The notes under the pieces were generated by a model, which did not search any database, was not told the origin of the DNA, and was given only the letters and a program-made list of their open reading frames with translations. DNA of 64,000 nt from DATCMH01 sp036563505 (GTDB lineage Bacteria; Pseudomonadota; Alphaproteobacteria; Rhizobiales; Beijerinckiaceae). Shown one piece after another: positions 1 through 7,733 of the stretch. The position numbers and the translations under genes are program-made. The stretch is from the NCBI GenBank assembly GCA_036563505.1, contig DATCMH010000025.1, positions 124,001 to 188,000 on the forward strand. The letters run 5' to 3'. Positions within the stretch are counted from its first letter, which is position 1; every line of letters begins with the position of its first letter.

Positions 1-1
1 G

Positions 2-238
2 ATCAACGGTCGGGTGAGCCGCATCTCGGCCGACCTGTCGACGGATCAGCGCACGGGCCAGACCTACTACACGATCCGGATCGCCGTGACCCCGGAGGAG
101 CTGGCGAAGCTCGGGAGCGTCCGCCTGATCCCGGGCATGCCCGTCGAGGCCTTCGTGAAGACGCAGGACCGTACCATGCTGTCCTACCTGACAAAGTCGA
201 TGACGGACCAGGTCAACCGCGCCTTCCGCGAGCGGTGA
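2..238 (+). CDS. HlyD-family membrane fusion protein, C-terminal fragment (5' end outside window)
   Basis: An open frame runs in from the left edge and stops at 238; only about 78 C-terminal residues are visible. The sequence has the closing beta-barrel pattern of type I secretion periplasmic adaptors: a segment reading SADLSTDQRTGQTYY, then IRI..TPEEL, then RLIPGMPVEAFVKT, and a last transmembrane-proximal stretch SYLTKSMTDQVNRAF. In HlyD/PrtE proteins the 'PGMPVE.F..T' strand followed by 'L.YL..P' is the standard end. These adaptors link an inner-membrane ABC exporter to a TolC-type channel. The exporter itself would be expected upstream, outside the window; a tolC gene is at 19906. Apparent internal start codons here are not the true start. 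Confidence 0.85.
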   Translation: MNGRVSRISADLSTDQRTGQTYYTIRIAVTPEELAKLGSVRLIPGMPVEAFVKTQDRTMLSYLTKSMTDQVNRAFRER

Positions 239-245
239 GGGCCAG

Positions 246-1214
246 TCAGGGCCGGGCCTTGGCGTAGCAGGCGCGGGAGATCTCGAGGAGCCGAGCCTGT
301 TCGGCAGGCCCGACCCGCGATTCGAGGTGCAGTCGCCAGAGCCCGGCGCGCTCGGCCTCCGCCCGGGTGCAGGCCGCCGACGCGGCGCAGGCCTCTTGCT
401 CACCTGCGGCTTGGCGGCACTGAGCGACGTAGTCCTGGACGAAGGCCGCCTCGAGCTGCCTGGCGTCCGGCGCAATCGTCCAGGCCAGGAGCTGGGCGCC
501 GCCGAACAGCAGCGGCTGGTGCAGAAGGTAGATCGCGAGGCTGTGGCGCCCGCCGAAGGCGAGCCCGCGCGCGGCGGCGCTCCGGCTCCTCCACCCGCCG
601 ATCCGAGCGGCCAGTGCGGGTGAGGCGAGCCGCGCGAGCATTAAGCCGACGAGGACGAAACCGAACCAGGGGAAGATCGGCACGTAGTCGTTCGTGACCG
701 GCGGGCGCGTCCGTAAGCCCAAGAAGGCGAGGGGAGGCGCGTCGAACAGGTCGCCTGTCCAGAGCGCGGCAACCGCGAAGACAAGTGCGGCGGCGGCGCC
801 CAGAGCCCACCAGGGCATCGCCAGCCCCGGCAGGGCGAGCACGCTGAACAGGGCGATGGCGTGCAGGATCCCGAAGAAGATGTAGCTGTCGGGAAAGGCG
901 AACCAGGTCGCCACCGTCACCGCCGCGGCCGCCGCGGCTACGAGTGCGAGGCGCCGCAGGAAAGCGGGCCAGCGGATGCCTGCGCCATGAGCCAGCACCA
1001 GGCTGATACCGGACAAGGCGAGGAAGCTCGCGGCGATGCACCAGGCGAAGGCGCGCCAGCCCGGGCTCAAGGCAAGCTCCGGCGGGAGGAGCCGCGTCGC
1101 GCTCAGGTCCCAGACGAGATGGTAGAGGATCATCGCCGCGACAGCGACGCCGCGCGCGACGTCGAGGGCCTGCCAGCGCCCGGACGCCTGCGCCGGGACA
1201 ACGTTCGGGATCAT
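246..1214 (-). CDS. DUF1624 / HGSNAT-like multi-pass membrane protein with Cys-containing tail
   Basis: About 322 residues, mostly hydrophobic, with some seven to eight membrane spans. The N-terminal R.QALDVARGVAV..MILYHLVWDLS and later NDYVPIFPWFGFVLVGL and 'SLAIYLLHQPLLFG' are typical of the DUF1624 family related to heparan-alpha-glucosaminide acetyltransferase and other inner-membrane acyltransferases. Substrate unknown. The start at 1214 (MIPNVV) is preferred over an in-frame ATG at 1274, because the latter would run into the divergent Sir2 gene. The last 60 or so residues form a soluble tail with four cysteines. It is transcribed away from the Sir2 gene; the short space between them must hold both promoters. 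Confidence 0.8.
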   Translation of the reverse strand: MIPNVVPAQASGRWQALDVARGVAVAAMILYHLVWDLSATRLLPPELALSPGWRAFAWCIAASFLALSGISLVLAHGAGIRWPAFLRRLALVAAAAAAVTVATWFAFPDSYIFFGILHAIALFSVLALPGLAMPWWALGAAAALVFAVAALWTGDLFDAPPLAFLGLRTRPPVTNDYVPIFPWFGFVLVGLMLARLASPALAARIGGWRSRSAAARGLAFGGRHSLAIYLLHQPLLFGGAQLLAWTIAPDARQLEAAFVQDYVAQCRQAAGEQEACAASAACTRAEAERAGLWRLHLESRVGPAEQARLLEISRACYAKARP

Positions 1215-1255
1215 GGCCCCTTGGTGGCAGGCCTTTTCCGCCCGATCTAGTCCCA

Positions 1256-2041
1256 ATGATGTCTCGTACTCCATCGACCATGATCATGACCGATGCGAAC
1301 GCGGCCGCGACGGCCTTGCGGCAGCTCGTCGCCGAGGCGGATGCCGTGGTGGCGTTCACGGGTGCCGGCATCTCCACCGAGAGCGGCATTCCGGACTTCC
1401 GCTCGCCGAACAGCCCGTGGATGCGCCACAAGCCGATCGACTACGACGCCTTCCTCGCCAGCGCCGAGGCGCGCCGAGAGGCGTGGCGGCGCAAGTTCGC
1501 CATGGATGATCTCACGCGAGACGCGCGCCCGAGCCGCGGCCACCGCGCCCTCGCTGCACTCGTCGCGGCAGGCAGCATGCCGGCGATCATCACGCAGAAC
1601 ATCGACGGCCTGCATCAGGCGGCGGGCGTTCCGCCTGAGCGCGTCATCGAGCTGCACGGGAACGGCACCTACGCCACCTGCCTCGACTGCGCGCGCCGCT
1701 ACGAGCTCTCCTGGGTGCGCCGCCGCTTCGAGGAGACGGGCGACGCGCCGGCTTGCGAGATCTGCGGCGGTCCCGTCAAGTCGGCCACGATCTCCTTCGG
1801 CCAGGCCATGCCGGAAGAGGCGATGCGCCGGGCGCACGACTTGGCGCGAAGCTGCGACCTCTTCCTCGCGATCGGCTCGTCCCTCGTGGTGTATCCGGCC
1901 GCAGCGCTTCCCGTAGCGGCGGTTCGAGCCGGCGTCCGGCTCGTCATCCTCAACCGCGAGCCGACCGATCACGACGGGCTCGCCGACCTCGTGATCAACG
2001 CGGAGATCGGCCCCGTCCTCGACGGCCTCATGGCCTCGTGA
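1256..2041 (+). CDS. cobB: Sir2-family NAD-dependent protein deacylase
   Basis: 261 residues covering a complete sirtuin core. Visible are the NAD-binding GAGIS (residues 36-40) with PDFRS, the TQNIDGLH motif (113-120), the catalytic His in ELHG (about 134), and two zinc-binding Cys pairs, CLDC (142/145) and CEIC (167/170). The Rossmann end is GSSLVVYPAA and ILNREPT. It should remove acyl groups from lysines using NAD+, giving nicotinamide and O-acyl-ADP-ribose. Tandem ATGs exist at 1256 and 1259 and more in-frame ATGs follow at 1280 and 1286, so the start is not certain. The nnr gene for NAD(P)HX repair lies elsewhere in the window (51676), with no operon link. Confidence 0.93.
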   Translation: MMSRTPSTMIMTDANAAATALRQLVAEADAVVAFTGAGISTESGIPDFRSPNSPWMRHKPIDYDAFLASAEARREAWRRKFAMDDLTRDARPSRGHRALAALVAAGSMPAIITQNIDGLHQAAGVPPERVIELHGNGTYATCLDCARRYELSWVRRRFEETGDAPACEICGGPVKSATISFGQAMPEEAMRRAHDLARSCDLFLAIGSSLVVYPAAALPVAAVRAGVRLVILNREPTDHDGLADLVINAEIGPVLDGLMAS

Positions 2042-2145
2042 TCGCCGCCCGATGCGGATGGCGTCCGTTTCCCGCTTCCCCGGAGTCGCGACAATGCTAT
2101 CGTCGGTGACGAATCCAGCGGCGTGATTCGATCAGAGCGTTGTTC

Positions 2146-2784
2146 ATGTCTGACGACTACGGGCCAAGCGCCTTCGGCAAGCAGCCGTCCCTGTCGGCGG
2201 AGATCCTGAGCCGGTCCGCCCGCGACCTCGACCCCGCGGCCGGACGGGACGCCGCTGCCGAGCCGCCGATCGACGTCGTCCAGGTCAGCGGCCGCATCAA
2301 GTGGTTCGATGTCGCCAAGGGATTCGGCTTCATCGTGCCGGACAACGGCATGCCGGACATTCTCCTGCACGTGACCTGCCTCAGGCGCGACGGATTCCAG
2401 GCGGCAAGCGAGGGCGCCCGGGTCGTGGTGGAGGCCGTCCACCGGACGCGCGGCTATCAGGCGCTTCGGGTCGTGTCCCTCGATCAGTCGACGGCGCTCC
2501 ACCCTTCCGAGCTGCCGATGCCGCGTACCCATGTCGCGGTGACGCCGACGAGCGGGCTCGAGCCGGCCGTGTGCAAGTGGTTCAACCGCCTGCGCGGTTT
2601 CGGCTTCCTCACTCGCGGTGACGGAACGCCGGACATTTTCGTCCACATGGAGACGCTTCGCCGCTACGGTATCGCCGAGCTGCGGCCGGGCGACCAGGTT
2701 CTCGTGCGCTTCGGGGACGGCTCGAAGGGGTTGATGGCCGCGGAAGTGCGCCTCGTCGACGGCGCGCTGCCGGCTTCCCACTGA
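2146..2784 (+). CDS. Tandem cold-shock-domain protein
   Basis: 212 residues with two cold-shock domains. The first (about 48-115) has the RNP-like GRIKWFDVAKGFGFIVP and DILLHV; the second (about 140-208) has VCKWFNRLRGFGFLTR and DIFVHMETL. A polar linker rich in Ala, Pro and Arg precedes the first. Double-CSD proteins of this size are common in alphaproteobacteria and bind single-stranded RNA or DNA, probably as RNA chaperones. The ATG at 2146 is chosen over an upstream TTG two codons earlier. The stop codon overlaps the start of the DUF192 gene by one base (TGATG), so the two are translationally coupled. Confidence 0.93.
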   Translation: MSDDYGPSAFGKQPSLSAEILSRSARDLDPAAGRDAAAEPPIDVVQVSGRIKWFDVAKGFGFIVPDNGMPDILLHVTCLRRDGFQAASEGARVVVEAVHRTRGYQALRVVSLDQSTALHPSELPMPRTHVAVTPTSGLEPAVCKWFNRLRGFGFLTRGDGTPDIFVHMETLRRYGIAELRPGDQVLVRFGDGSKGLMAAEVRLVDGALPASH

Positions 2785-3245
2785 TGCCCATATCAGCCCT
2801 GCCGCGCCTCGCTGCGGCGACGGTTCTCGCGCTCTGCCTGTTGATCCAGGGCGCCTTGGCCCAGGTCTTCGAGCCCCTCGTCCTCGTGACGGGCGGCGGG
2901 CGGCACAGCTTCCAGGTCGAGGTGGCGCGCAACGACGCCGATCGGGCGCAGGGGCTGATGTACCGCCGCAGCCTCGCGCCGGACCGGGGCATGCTCTTCG
3001 ACTTCGGCCGGGTCGAGCCGGTGTCGATGTGGATGCAGAACACCTACGTGTCCCTCGACATGATCTTCATTCGCCCCGACGGCACCATCGCCCGGATCGC
3101 GACGGACACCGAGCCGCTCTCGACGCGCACGGTCTCGTCGGGCGAGCCGGTCCTCGCGGTCCTCGAAGTCGTCGCCGGAACGGCGGCGCGGATCGGCCTC
3201 AAGCCCGGTGATCGGGTGGAGCACACCCTCTTCCGCAAGCGCTGA
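2784..3245 (+). CDS. DUF192 family exported protein
   Basis: 153 residues. The first 26 form a signal peptide ending around GALA-Q. The rest is one DUF192 domain, with QVEVARNDADRAQGLMYR, then MLFDF, MWMQNT and SLDMIFI, and a C-terminal 'GLKPGDRV'. The family is widespread and of unknown biochemical role; the fold is compact and the conserved MWM.NT...LD patch is its hallmark. Function is not assigned. Coupling with the cold-shock gene upstream (one-base overlap) is recurrent in Rhizobiales as far as I recall, but the sequence only proves adjacency. tRNA-Pro follows 82 bp downstream. Confidence 0.85.
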   Translation: MPISALPRLAAATVLALCLLIQGALAQVFEPLVLVTGGGRHSFQVEVARNDADRAQGLMYRRSLAPDRGMLFDFGRVEPVSMWMQNTYVSLDMIFIRPDGTIARIATDTEPLSTRTVSSGEPVLAVLEVVAGTAARIGLKPGDRVEHTLFRKR

Positions 3246-3327
3246 AGTCACACGCGTTCACCTGCCGCGCTTGCGCTTGCCGCCGGGCTTTCTCACATGG
3301 TAGCCAACGCGGGCCGTCAGCGGTCGG

Positions 3328-3404
3328 CGGGGCGTAGCGCAGTCTGGTAGCGCATCTGCTTTGGGAGCAGAGGGTCGCTGGTTCGAATCCGGCCGCCCCG
3401 ACCA
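3328..3404 (+). tRNA. tRNA-Pro (anticodon TGG)
   Basis: 77 nt with encoded CCA. The acceptor CGGGGCG pairs with CGCCCCG, the D-arm reads GCGCAGTCTGGTAGCGC, the anticodon stem is CTGCT/AGCAG around loop TTGGG with TGG at the anticodon, and the T-arm is CTGGTTCGAATCCGG. All helices close without mismatch of note. Confidence 0.97.
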
Positions 3405-3455
3405 CCGGTGACGCAGGCCCGCTGCGACAAGTCAAACAAGACACGAGGAACCGCC

Positions 3456-3761
3456 ATGCCCGCCCGGATCTTCAAGCAGGCCAAGAACGCGTCGTCCTCC
3501 GGCATGGGCCGCACCAAGCTGTGGACCCTCGTCTTCGAGCAGGACACGCCGCGCGAGATCGAGCCCCTCATGGGCTGGACCGCGTCTGGCGACACGCACC
3601 AGCAGGTGCGGATCAACTTCGACAGCGCCGAGGAGGCGGTCGCCTATTGCGAGCGCGAGGGCATCCCCTACCGGGTCGAGGAGCCCCACGAGTTCAAGCG
3701 GCGCACGATCTCCTACTCGGACAACTTCAAGTTCAACCGCGTCGGCCCCTGGACGCACTGA
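3456..3761 (+). CDS. NDUFS4-like accessory subunit of NADH dehydrogenase (ETC complex I subunit family)
   Basis: 101 residues, with ATG at 3456 giving MPARIFKQAKNA. The sequence has the ETC_C1_NDUFS4 pattern: ARIF at the start, MGRTKLWTLVFE, 'MGWTASGDTHQQVRI.F.SAEEAVAYCEREG', then YRVEEP and a tail with YSDNFKFNRVGPWTH. Alphaproteobacterial complex I carries this small supernumerary subunit, an ancestor of the mitochondrial 18 kDa subunit (NDUFS4/AQDQ), at the peripheral arm. The nuo operon is not in this window; the gene stands alone between tRNA-Pro (52 bp upstream) and tRNA-Arg (24 bp downstream). An in-frame earlier start at 3408 would begin right at the tRNA end and is unlikely. Confidence 0.9.
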   Translation: MPARIFKQAKNASSSGMGRTKLWTLVFEQDTPREIEPLMGWTASGDTHQQVRINFDSAEEAVAYCEREGIPYRVEEPHEFKRRTISYSDNFKFNRVGPWTH

Positions 3762-3785
3762 CGTCCGAGGCCGAACCCGCGGCAC

Positions 3786-3862
3786 GGCCCCGTAGCTCAG
3801 CTGGATAGAGCAGCCGCCTTCTAAGCGGCAGGTCCCTGGTTCGAGCCCAGGCGGGGTCGCCA
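3786..3862 (+). tRNA. tRNA-Arg (anticodon TCT)
   Basis: 77 nt with encoded CCA. Acceptor GGCCCCG/CGGGGTC (one G-T pair), D-arm AGCTCAGCTGGATAGAGC, anticodon stem GCCGC/GCGGC around loop CTTCTAA (anticodon TCT), T-arm CTGGTTCGAGCCCAG. Confidence 0.97.
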
Positions 3863-4043
3863 AAGCATCATCGTTTTACGGATGAGGTTCGCCCTCGGCG
3901 GCTGGAGCCCCCGTCTGGGAGTGCGCGGGCCAAGATGCCCGCGCGTCGTCTGCAACACGCCGTAGGCTCGGCGACAGCCGGTCGAAACACGGTTCGGGCA
4001 TAGCAGGACGGGACAGAGCCCTTTCTCGCTCAGGTTGCCTTGG

Positions 4044-4652
4044 ATGTTCCGCTCCCCGATCCGCCACCGTCTCGCGGCCTTCGTCGCCGCCGCGCTCGGC
4101 CTCGCCGCCGCAGCGCCGGCCGTCGCGTTCGAGGCTTTCGGCTTCGCGCCGCGCATGGACGTGCCCGCGTTCCTCGCGCAGGCCCGGGACCAGGGCTACC
4201 AGGTCCGGGCGCATAACGCCCTCATGGAGGCAATCGACGAGAAGGATTGGTCCGTTCCGGGCGCCAAGTCCTTCGAGTTGCGCAGACCCGGCGCTCGGGG
4301 CGGGACCTTGGTCGTGGCGTTCTGTCAGGAGCGCTTGCACATGCTCTCGCAGGCCGTGGACGGCGGCTATCACGAGTTCACGCGGGCCGTCGCCGAAGCG
4401 CAGGCGATCCGCGGACGCGGGAAGGTGGAGGTGCGCTCCCACGTGGCGCGGGGAGCGCTCGTCTCCACCATGCAGGTCGAATGGCCGGACCCTGCGTCGC
4501 GCATGGCGCACGGCTTGAGGTCCTTCGGTTTCGAGAGCACATTTCTCATCACCCGTTACTGGCAGGCCGAAATCCCCGGCTGTCCGGGCATCGGCTCGCA
4601 CTTGTCCGACGAAAGGCCACCCCGCGCGCCGGGCGACGCGCGCCACGGCTGA
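4044..4652 (+). CDS. Exported protein of unknown function
   Basis: 202 residues beginning MFRSPIRHRLAAF; an Ala-rich signal peptide ends near residue 29 (AVA-FEAF). No family was recognised. The mature part begins GFAPRMDVPAFLAQA and holds KSFELRRPGARGGTLVVAFC, QAIRGRGKVEVRSHVARGALVSTMQVEWP, and FLITRYWQAEIPGCPG; the two cysteines could form a disulfide in the periplasm. The tail after residue 190 is Pro/Arg/Asp-rich and probably disordered. The ATG at 4044 is preferred over a TTG three codons earlier. The preceding gap of 180 bp after tRNA-Arg shows no other gene. Codon use looks coding, but the function is open. Confidence 0.7.
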   Translation: MFRSPIRHRLAAFVAAALGLAAAAPAVAFEAFGFAPRMDVPAFLAQARDQGYQVRAHNALMEAIDEKDWSVPGAKSFELRRPGARGGTLVVAFCQERLHMLSQAVDGGYHEFTRAVAEAQAIRGRGKVEVRSHVARGALVSTMQVEWPDPASRMAHGLRSFGFESTFLITRYWQAEIPGCPGIGSHLSDERPPRAPGDARHG

Positions 4653-4863
4653 TCGTGATCGCCGTCCGGGGAATTGGCGAGCCGGTCCCAGGGATCTGGT
4701 TTGACTTCGCGCCGCAAATGCGTGACATGCCGGCCGCACTGGGACGTCGGCCGCGCGAGCGAATCCGCCGGGGCCCGCCGCCGACACAGATCGGCCAAAC
4801 TCTCGACCGAACGAGCCGCCGGCGTTGCCGCGTGAGCCCGCCGTTCGCCGGAGCCGTTTCACG

Positions 4864-6585
4864 ATGTCGAGCCTCGCCGCATCCGAACCCGCCGTGCCGC
4901 CCCGCCTCGGGACGTCGGCGCTCGGCGCCCGCGTCCTTGCTTTCGCGCAGCGCGGTCACGCGCAGGCCTGCGCGCTGCTGTTTTTGATCTCGCTGGCCTG
5001 CTTCCTCCCTGGTTTCGTCTCGCTCCAACCCATGGATCGTGACGAGCCCCGCTTCGCTCAGGCGACGAAGCAGATGCTCGAGACCGGCGACTTCGTCGAT
5101 ATCCGCTTCCAGGACGAGGCGCGGCACAAGAAGCCCGTCGGCATCCACTGGATGCAGAGCGCCTCCGTCGCTGCCGCTGAAGCGTTAGGCGTCCCCGAAG
5201 CCCGCATCCGGATCGCGGTCTACCGCGTGCCCTCACTGCTTGGCGCGCTCGCGACCGTGCTCCTGACGTACTGGGCCGCGCTCGCGTTCCTCGAACGGCG
5301 CGGCGCCTTCCTGGCCGCCGGCCTCGTGGCCGGCTCGGTCATCCTCATGGTCGAGGCGCGGCTCGCCAAGACGGATGCGATGCTCGCCGCGACCTGCGTC
5401 GCCGCCATGGGAGGGCTCGCGCGCGCCTACTTTGCGCGCGGCGTGAATCGGTTGCCCGGCTCCACGGTCGCGGTGTTCTGGGCGGCGATGGCGCTCGGGC
5501 TCCTCGTCAAAGGGCCCATGATCCTGCTCTTCACGGGCCTGCCCGCCCTCGTGCTCTCGATGCGCGAGCGCTCGGGCCGCTGGCTCCTGCCCTTGCGGCC
5601 CGGCCTTGGCGCCGTCGTGGTGTTCGGCGCGGTCGCCCCCTGGTTCATCGCCATCGCGGTGAAGAGCGGCGGAGCCTACTATGCCGCTGCGGTCGGCGAT
5701 GACCTCCTCGGCAAGGTGAGCACGGGCCAGCAGAAGCACTGGGGCCCGCCGGGCTACTACTTCATCGCCTTCTTCGCGACCTTCTGGCCCGGCGCGGCGC
5801 TCGCGGCCATCGCGGCACCCTTCGCCTGGACGCACCGGCGCGAGGAGGGCATGGCCTTCGCGCTTGCCTGGATCGTGCCCGCCTGGCTCGTCTTCGAGGC
5901 GATCTCGACGAAGCTGCCCCATTACGTTCTGCCGCTCTACCCGGCCATCGCGATCGCGACGGTGGCGGCGATCGCGCGAGGCTACGTCGGCCCCCACCGG
6001 CCGGGCGCGACGCTCGCCGCGGGGCTGATCGTCCTCACTCCCGCCGGTCTGGCGCTGGGCCTCCTTTTCGCGGCGCAAACCCTCGACGGCGCCGTTCCTT
6101 ACGCGGCACTGCCCGTTCTCGCCGCGGCGGCCCTCGTCGCGGCTCTCGCCTGTCGCGCCTTCGCGCAGGGTGAGGTCGAGGGGGCGGCGCTGACGGGGGT
6201 GGGTGCGGCGATGCTGCTCGCCGTCGGCGTGCTGGGCCTCGCGCAGCCGGTGTTCCAGTCGCTCAAGGTCTCGCCGCGCCTCGCCGAGGTCGCGCGCGGG
6301 CTCGACTGCCCCGATCCCGCGCTCGGCACGGTGGGCTATCGGGAGCCGAGCCTCGTCCTCCTGACCCGGACCGACCTGCAGATGTTTGAGAACGGGCGCG
6401 ACGCGGCGGCCTTCCTAAAGGCGAGGCCCTGCGCCATGCTCTTCGTCGAGGCGCGTCACCGGCAGGCGTTCCGCGCCGAGGCCGAGCGCCTCTCGCTCCA
6501 GCCCGCGCTCGCGGCGACCGTGCGCGGATTCAACATCAACGGCGGCCGTCGTACCGAGGTCGAGGCCTACGCCGTTCGGCCGTGA
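4864..6585 (+). CDS. ArnT-like polyprenyl-phosphate-sugar:lipid glycosyltransferase (GT39/GT83 family)
   Basis: 573 residues with about 11-13 membrane spans. Near the N-terminus comes the first periplasmic loop signature PMDRDEPRFAQATKQMLETG, followed by DIRFQDEARHKKPVGIHWMQ; the acidic DE pair after PMDR is the catalytic feature of ArnT and PMT enzymes. Further on are KTDAMLAATC and 'STKLPHYVLPLYPA', also typical of the family. Such enzymes move a sugar from undecaprenyl- or dodecaprenyl-phosphate to lipid A or core on the periplasmic side. Donor sugar is unknown. The next two genes (GT2 synthase at 6602, LAB_N protein at 7387) would supply the lipid-linked sugar, so the three look like one operon. 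Confidence 0.88.
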   Translation: MSSLAASEPAVPPRLGTSALGARVLAFAQRGHAQACALLFLISLACFLPGFVSLQPMDRDEPRFAQATKQMLETGDFVDIRFQDEARHKKPVGIHWMQSASVAAAEALGVPEARIRIAVYRVPSLLGALATVLLTYWAALAFLERRGAFLAAGLVAGSVILMVEARLAKTDAMLAATCVAAMGGLARAYFARGVNRLPGSTVAVFWAAMALGLLVKGPMILLFTGLPALVLSMRERSGRWLLPLRPGLGAVVVFGAVAPWFIAIAVKSGGAYYAAAVGDDLLGKVSTGQQKHWGPPGYYFIAFFATFWPGAALAAIAAPFAWTHRREEGMAFALAWIVPAWLVFEAISTKLPHYVLPLYPAIAIATVAAIARGYVGPHRPGATLAAGLIVLTPAGLALGLLFAAQTLDGAVPYAALPVLAAAALVAALACRAFAQGEVEGAALTGVGAAMLLAVGVLGLAQPVFQSLKVSPRLAEVARGLDCPDPALGTVGYREPSLVLLTRTDLQMFENGRDAAAFLKARPCAMLFVEARHRQAFRAEAERLSLQPALAATVRGFNINGGRRTEVEAYAVRP

Positions 6586-6601
6586 GGTCGGGGCGTCAGC
6601 G

Positions 6602-7390
6602 ATGAGGGCGAGCGCAGCCATGGCCGGGTCGAGCCCGAGGGTCAGCATCGTGATCCCGGCGAAGAACGAGGGCGCCACGGTGCCCGCGCTCCTCGACGAG
6701 ATCGACCGCGCCTGCGCGGGGCTCGCGCCCTTCGAGATCGTCTACGTCGACGATGGATCGACGGACGACACACCCGTCCTGCTCGCCGTCGAGCAGGCGC
6801 GCCGGTCGCATCTGCGCGTCGTGAGGCATGCCGCGGGCTGCGGCAAGAGCGCGGCGATCCGGTCCGGCGTGCGCGCGGCGGCGGCGCCCCTCATTGTGAC
6901 CGTCGACGGGGACGGGCAGAACGATCCGGCCTTCGTGCCGGATATGGTCGCCCTCCTGGAGCGCGATCCCGCACTGGCCCTTATCGCGGGCCAACGCCTG
7001 CGACGGGGCGACAGCGGCTTCAAGGGTCTCCAGTCCCGCATCGCGAACGGGGCGCGGGGAGCGCTCCTGCGCGACGGCACCCGCGACACCGCCTGCGGGC
7101 TTAAGGCGATCCGGCGCGAGGTTTTCCTGGCGCTGCCCTACTTCGACACGCTGCACCGCTTCCTGCCGGCGCTCGTGCGGCGCGAGGGCTGGGGCATCGC
7201 CCATTTCGACGTCGTCGACCGGCCGCGCCTCGCGGGACAGTCCCATTACGGGCTCCTCGACCGGCTGCTCGTCGGCATCCCGGACCTGTTCGGCGTCTGG
7301 TGGCTGATCCGCCGGCGCGAGCGGGTCCCCCAGGTCCGCGAGATCCACCCCGAACCCCACCCAGCGCCCGCATCGGAGCCGCGCCCGTGA
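6602..7390 (+). CDS. GT2 polyprenyl-phosphate glycosyltransferase (DPM1/ArnC-like)
   Basis: 262 residues if started at 6602; an in-frame ATG at 6620 is also possible and lies in a repeat-derived 18-mer (see findings). The GT-A fold motifs are VSIVIPAKNEG (start), IVYVDDGSTDDT, VTVDGDGQNDP (the DxD-like metal site) and AGQRLRRGDSG, with TACGLKAIRREVF later. This is the dolichol-phosphate-mannose-synthase type, which charges a polyprenyl phosphate with a sugar on the cytoplasmic face. No obvious C-terminal membrane pair is present, unlike ArnC. It starts 16 bp after the ArnT-like gene and overlaps the LAB_N gene by four bases (GTGA), which implies coupled translation. Confidence 0.9.
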   Translation: MRASAAMAGSSPRVSIVIPAKNEGATVPALLDEIDRACAGLAPFEIVYVDDGSTDDTPVLLAVEQARRSHLRVVRHAAGCGKSAAIRSGVRAAAAPLIVTVDGDGQNDPAFVPDMVALLERDPALALIAGQRLRRGDSGFKGLQSRIANGARGALLRDGTRDTACGLKAIRREVFLALPYFDTLHRFLPALVRREGWGIAHFDVVDRPRLAGQSHYGLLDRLLVGIPDLFGVWWLIRRRERVPQVREIHPEPHPAPASEPRP

Positions 7391-7728
7391 TCGTCGACGT
7401 GCTGAACCAGATCGGCGGCTACCTGCACGAGGTCTTCGTCAACCGGCTCGACGTAGCCGCGATGGTCGGCCTGTTCGGGCAGCTCTTCTTCACCGCGCGC
7501 TTCCTCGTGCAATGGATCGCGAGCGAGCGGGCCGGGCGCAGCGTCGTGCCCGTCGCCTTCTGGTTCTTCTCCCTCGGCGGCGGCCTGATCCTGTTCGCTT
7601 ATTCGCTCTACCGGGGCGACCCCGTCTTCGTCATCGGCCAGGCGCTCGGCACCTTCATCTACGTGCGCAACCTGATGCTGATCGCCCGCGAGCGGCGCGA
7701 GCGGGCCCAAGAGTCCGGCGCCGCCTGA
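7387..7728 (+). CDS. LAB_N (lipid A biosynthesis N-terminal domain) membrane protein
   Basis: 113 residues from a GTG start that overlaps the previous stop (GTGA). Three hydrophobic spans are visible. FGQLFFTARFLVQWIASERAGRSVVPVAFWFFSL is the LAB_N signature, with the Q-W-x-x-S-E-R core, followed by GDPVFVIGQALGTFIYVRNL. Proteins of this family accompany GT2 enzymes that make lipid-linked sugars; in Rhizobium a small protein paired with a GT2 (RgtF with RgtE) is needed for dodecaprenyl-phosphate-galacturonate. By analogy it may help make or flip the carrier. That assignment is inference from neighbourhood. Confidence 0.85.
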   Translation: MIVDVLNQIGGYLHEVFVNRLDVAAMVGLFGQLFFTARFLVQWIASERAGRSVVPVAFWFFSLGGGLILFAYSLYRGDPVFVIGQALGTFIYVRNLMLIARERRERAQESGAA

Positions 7729-7733
7729 TCTTC

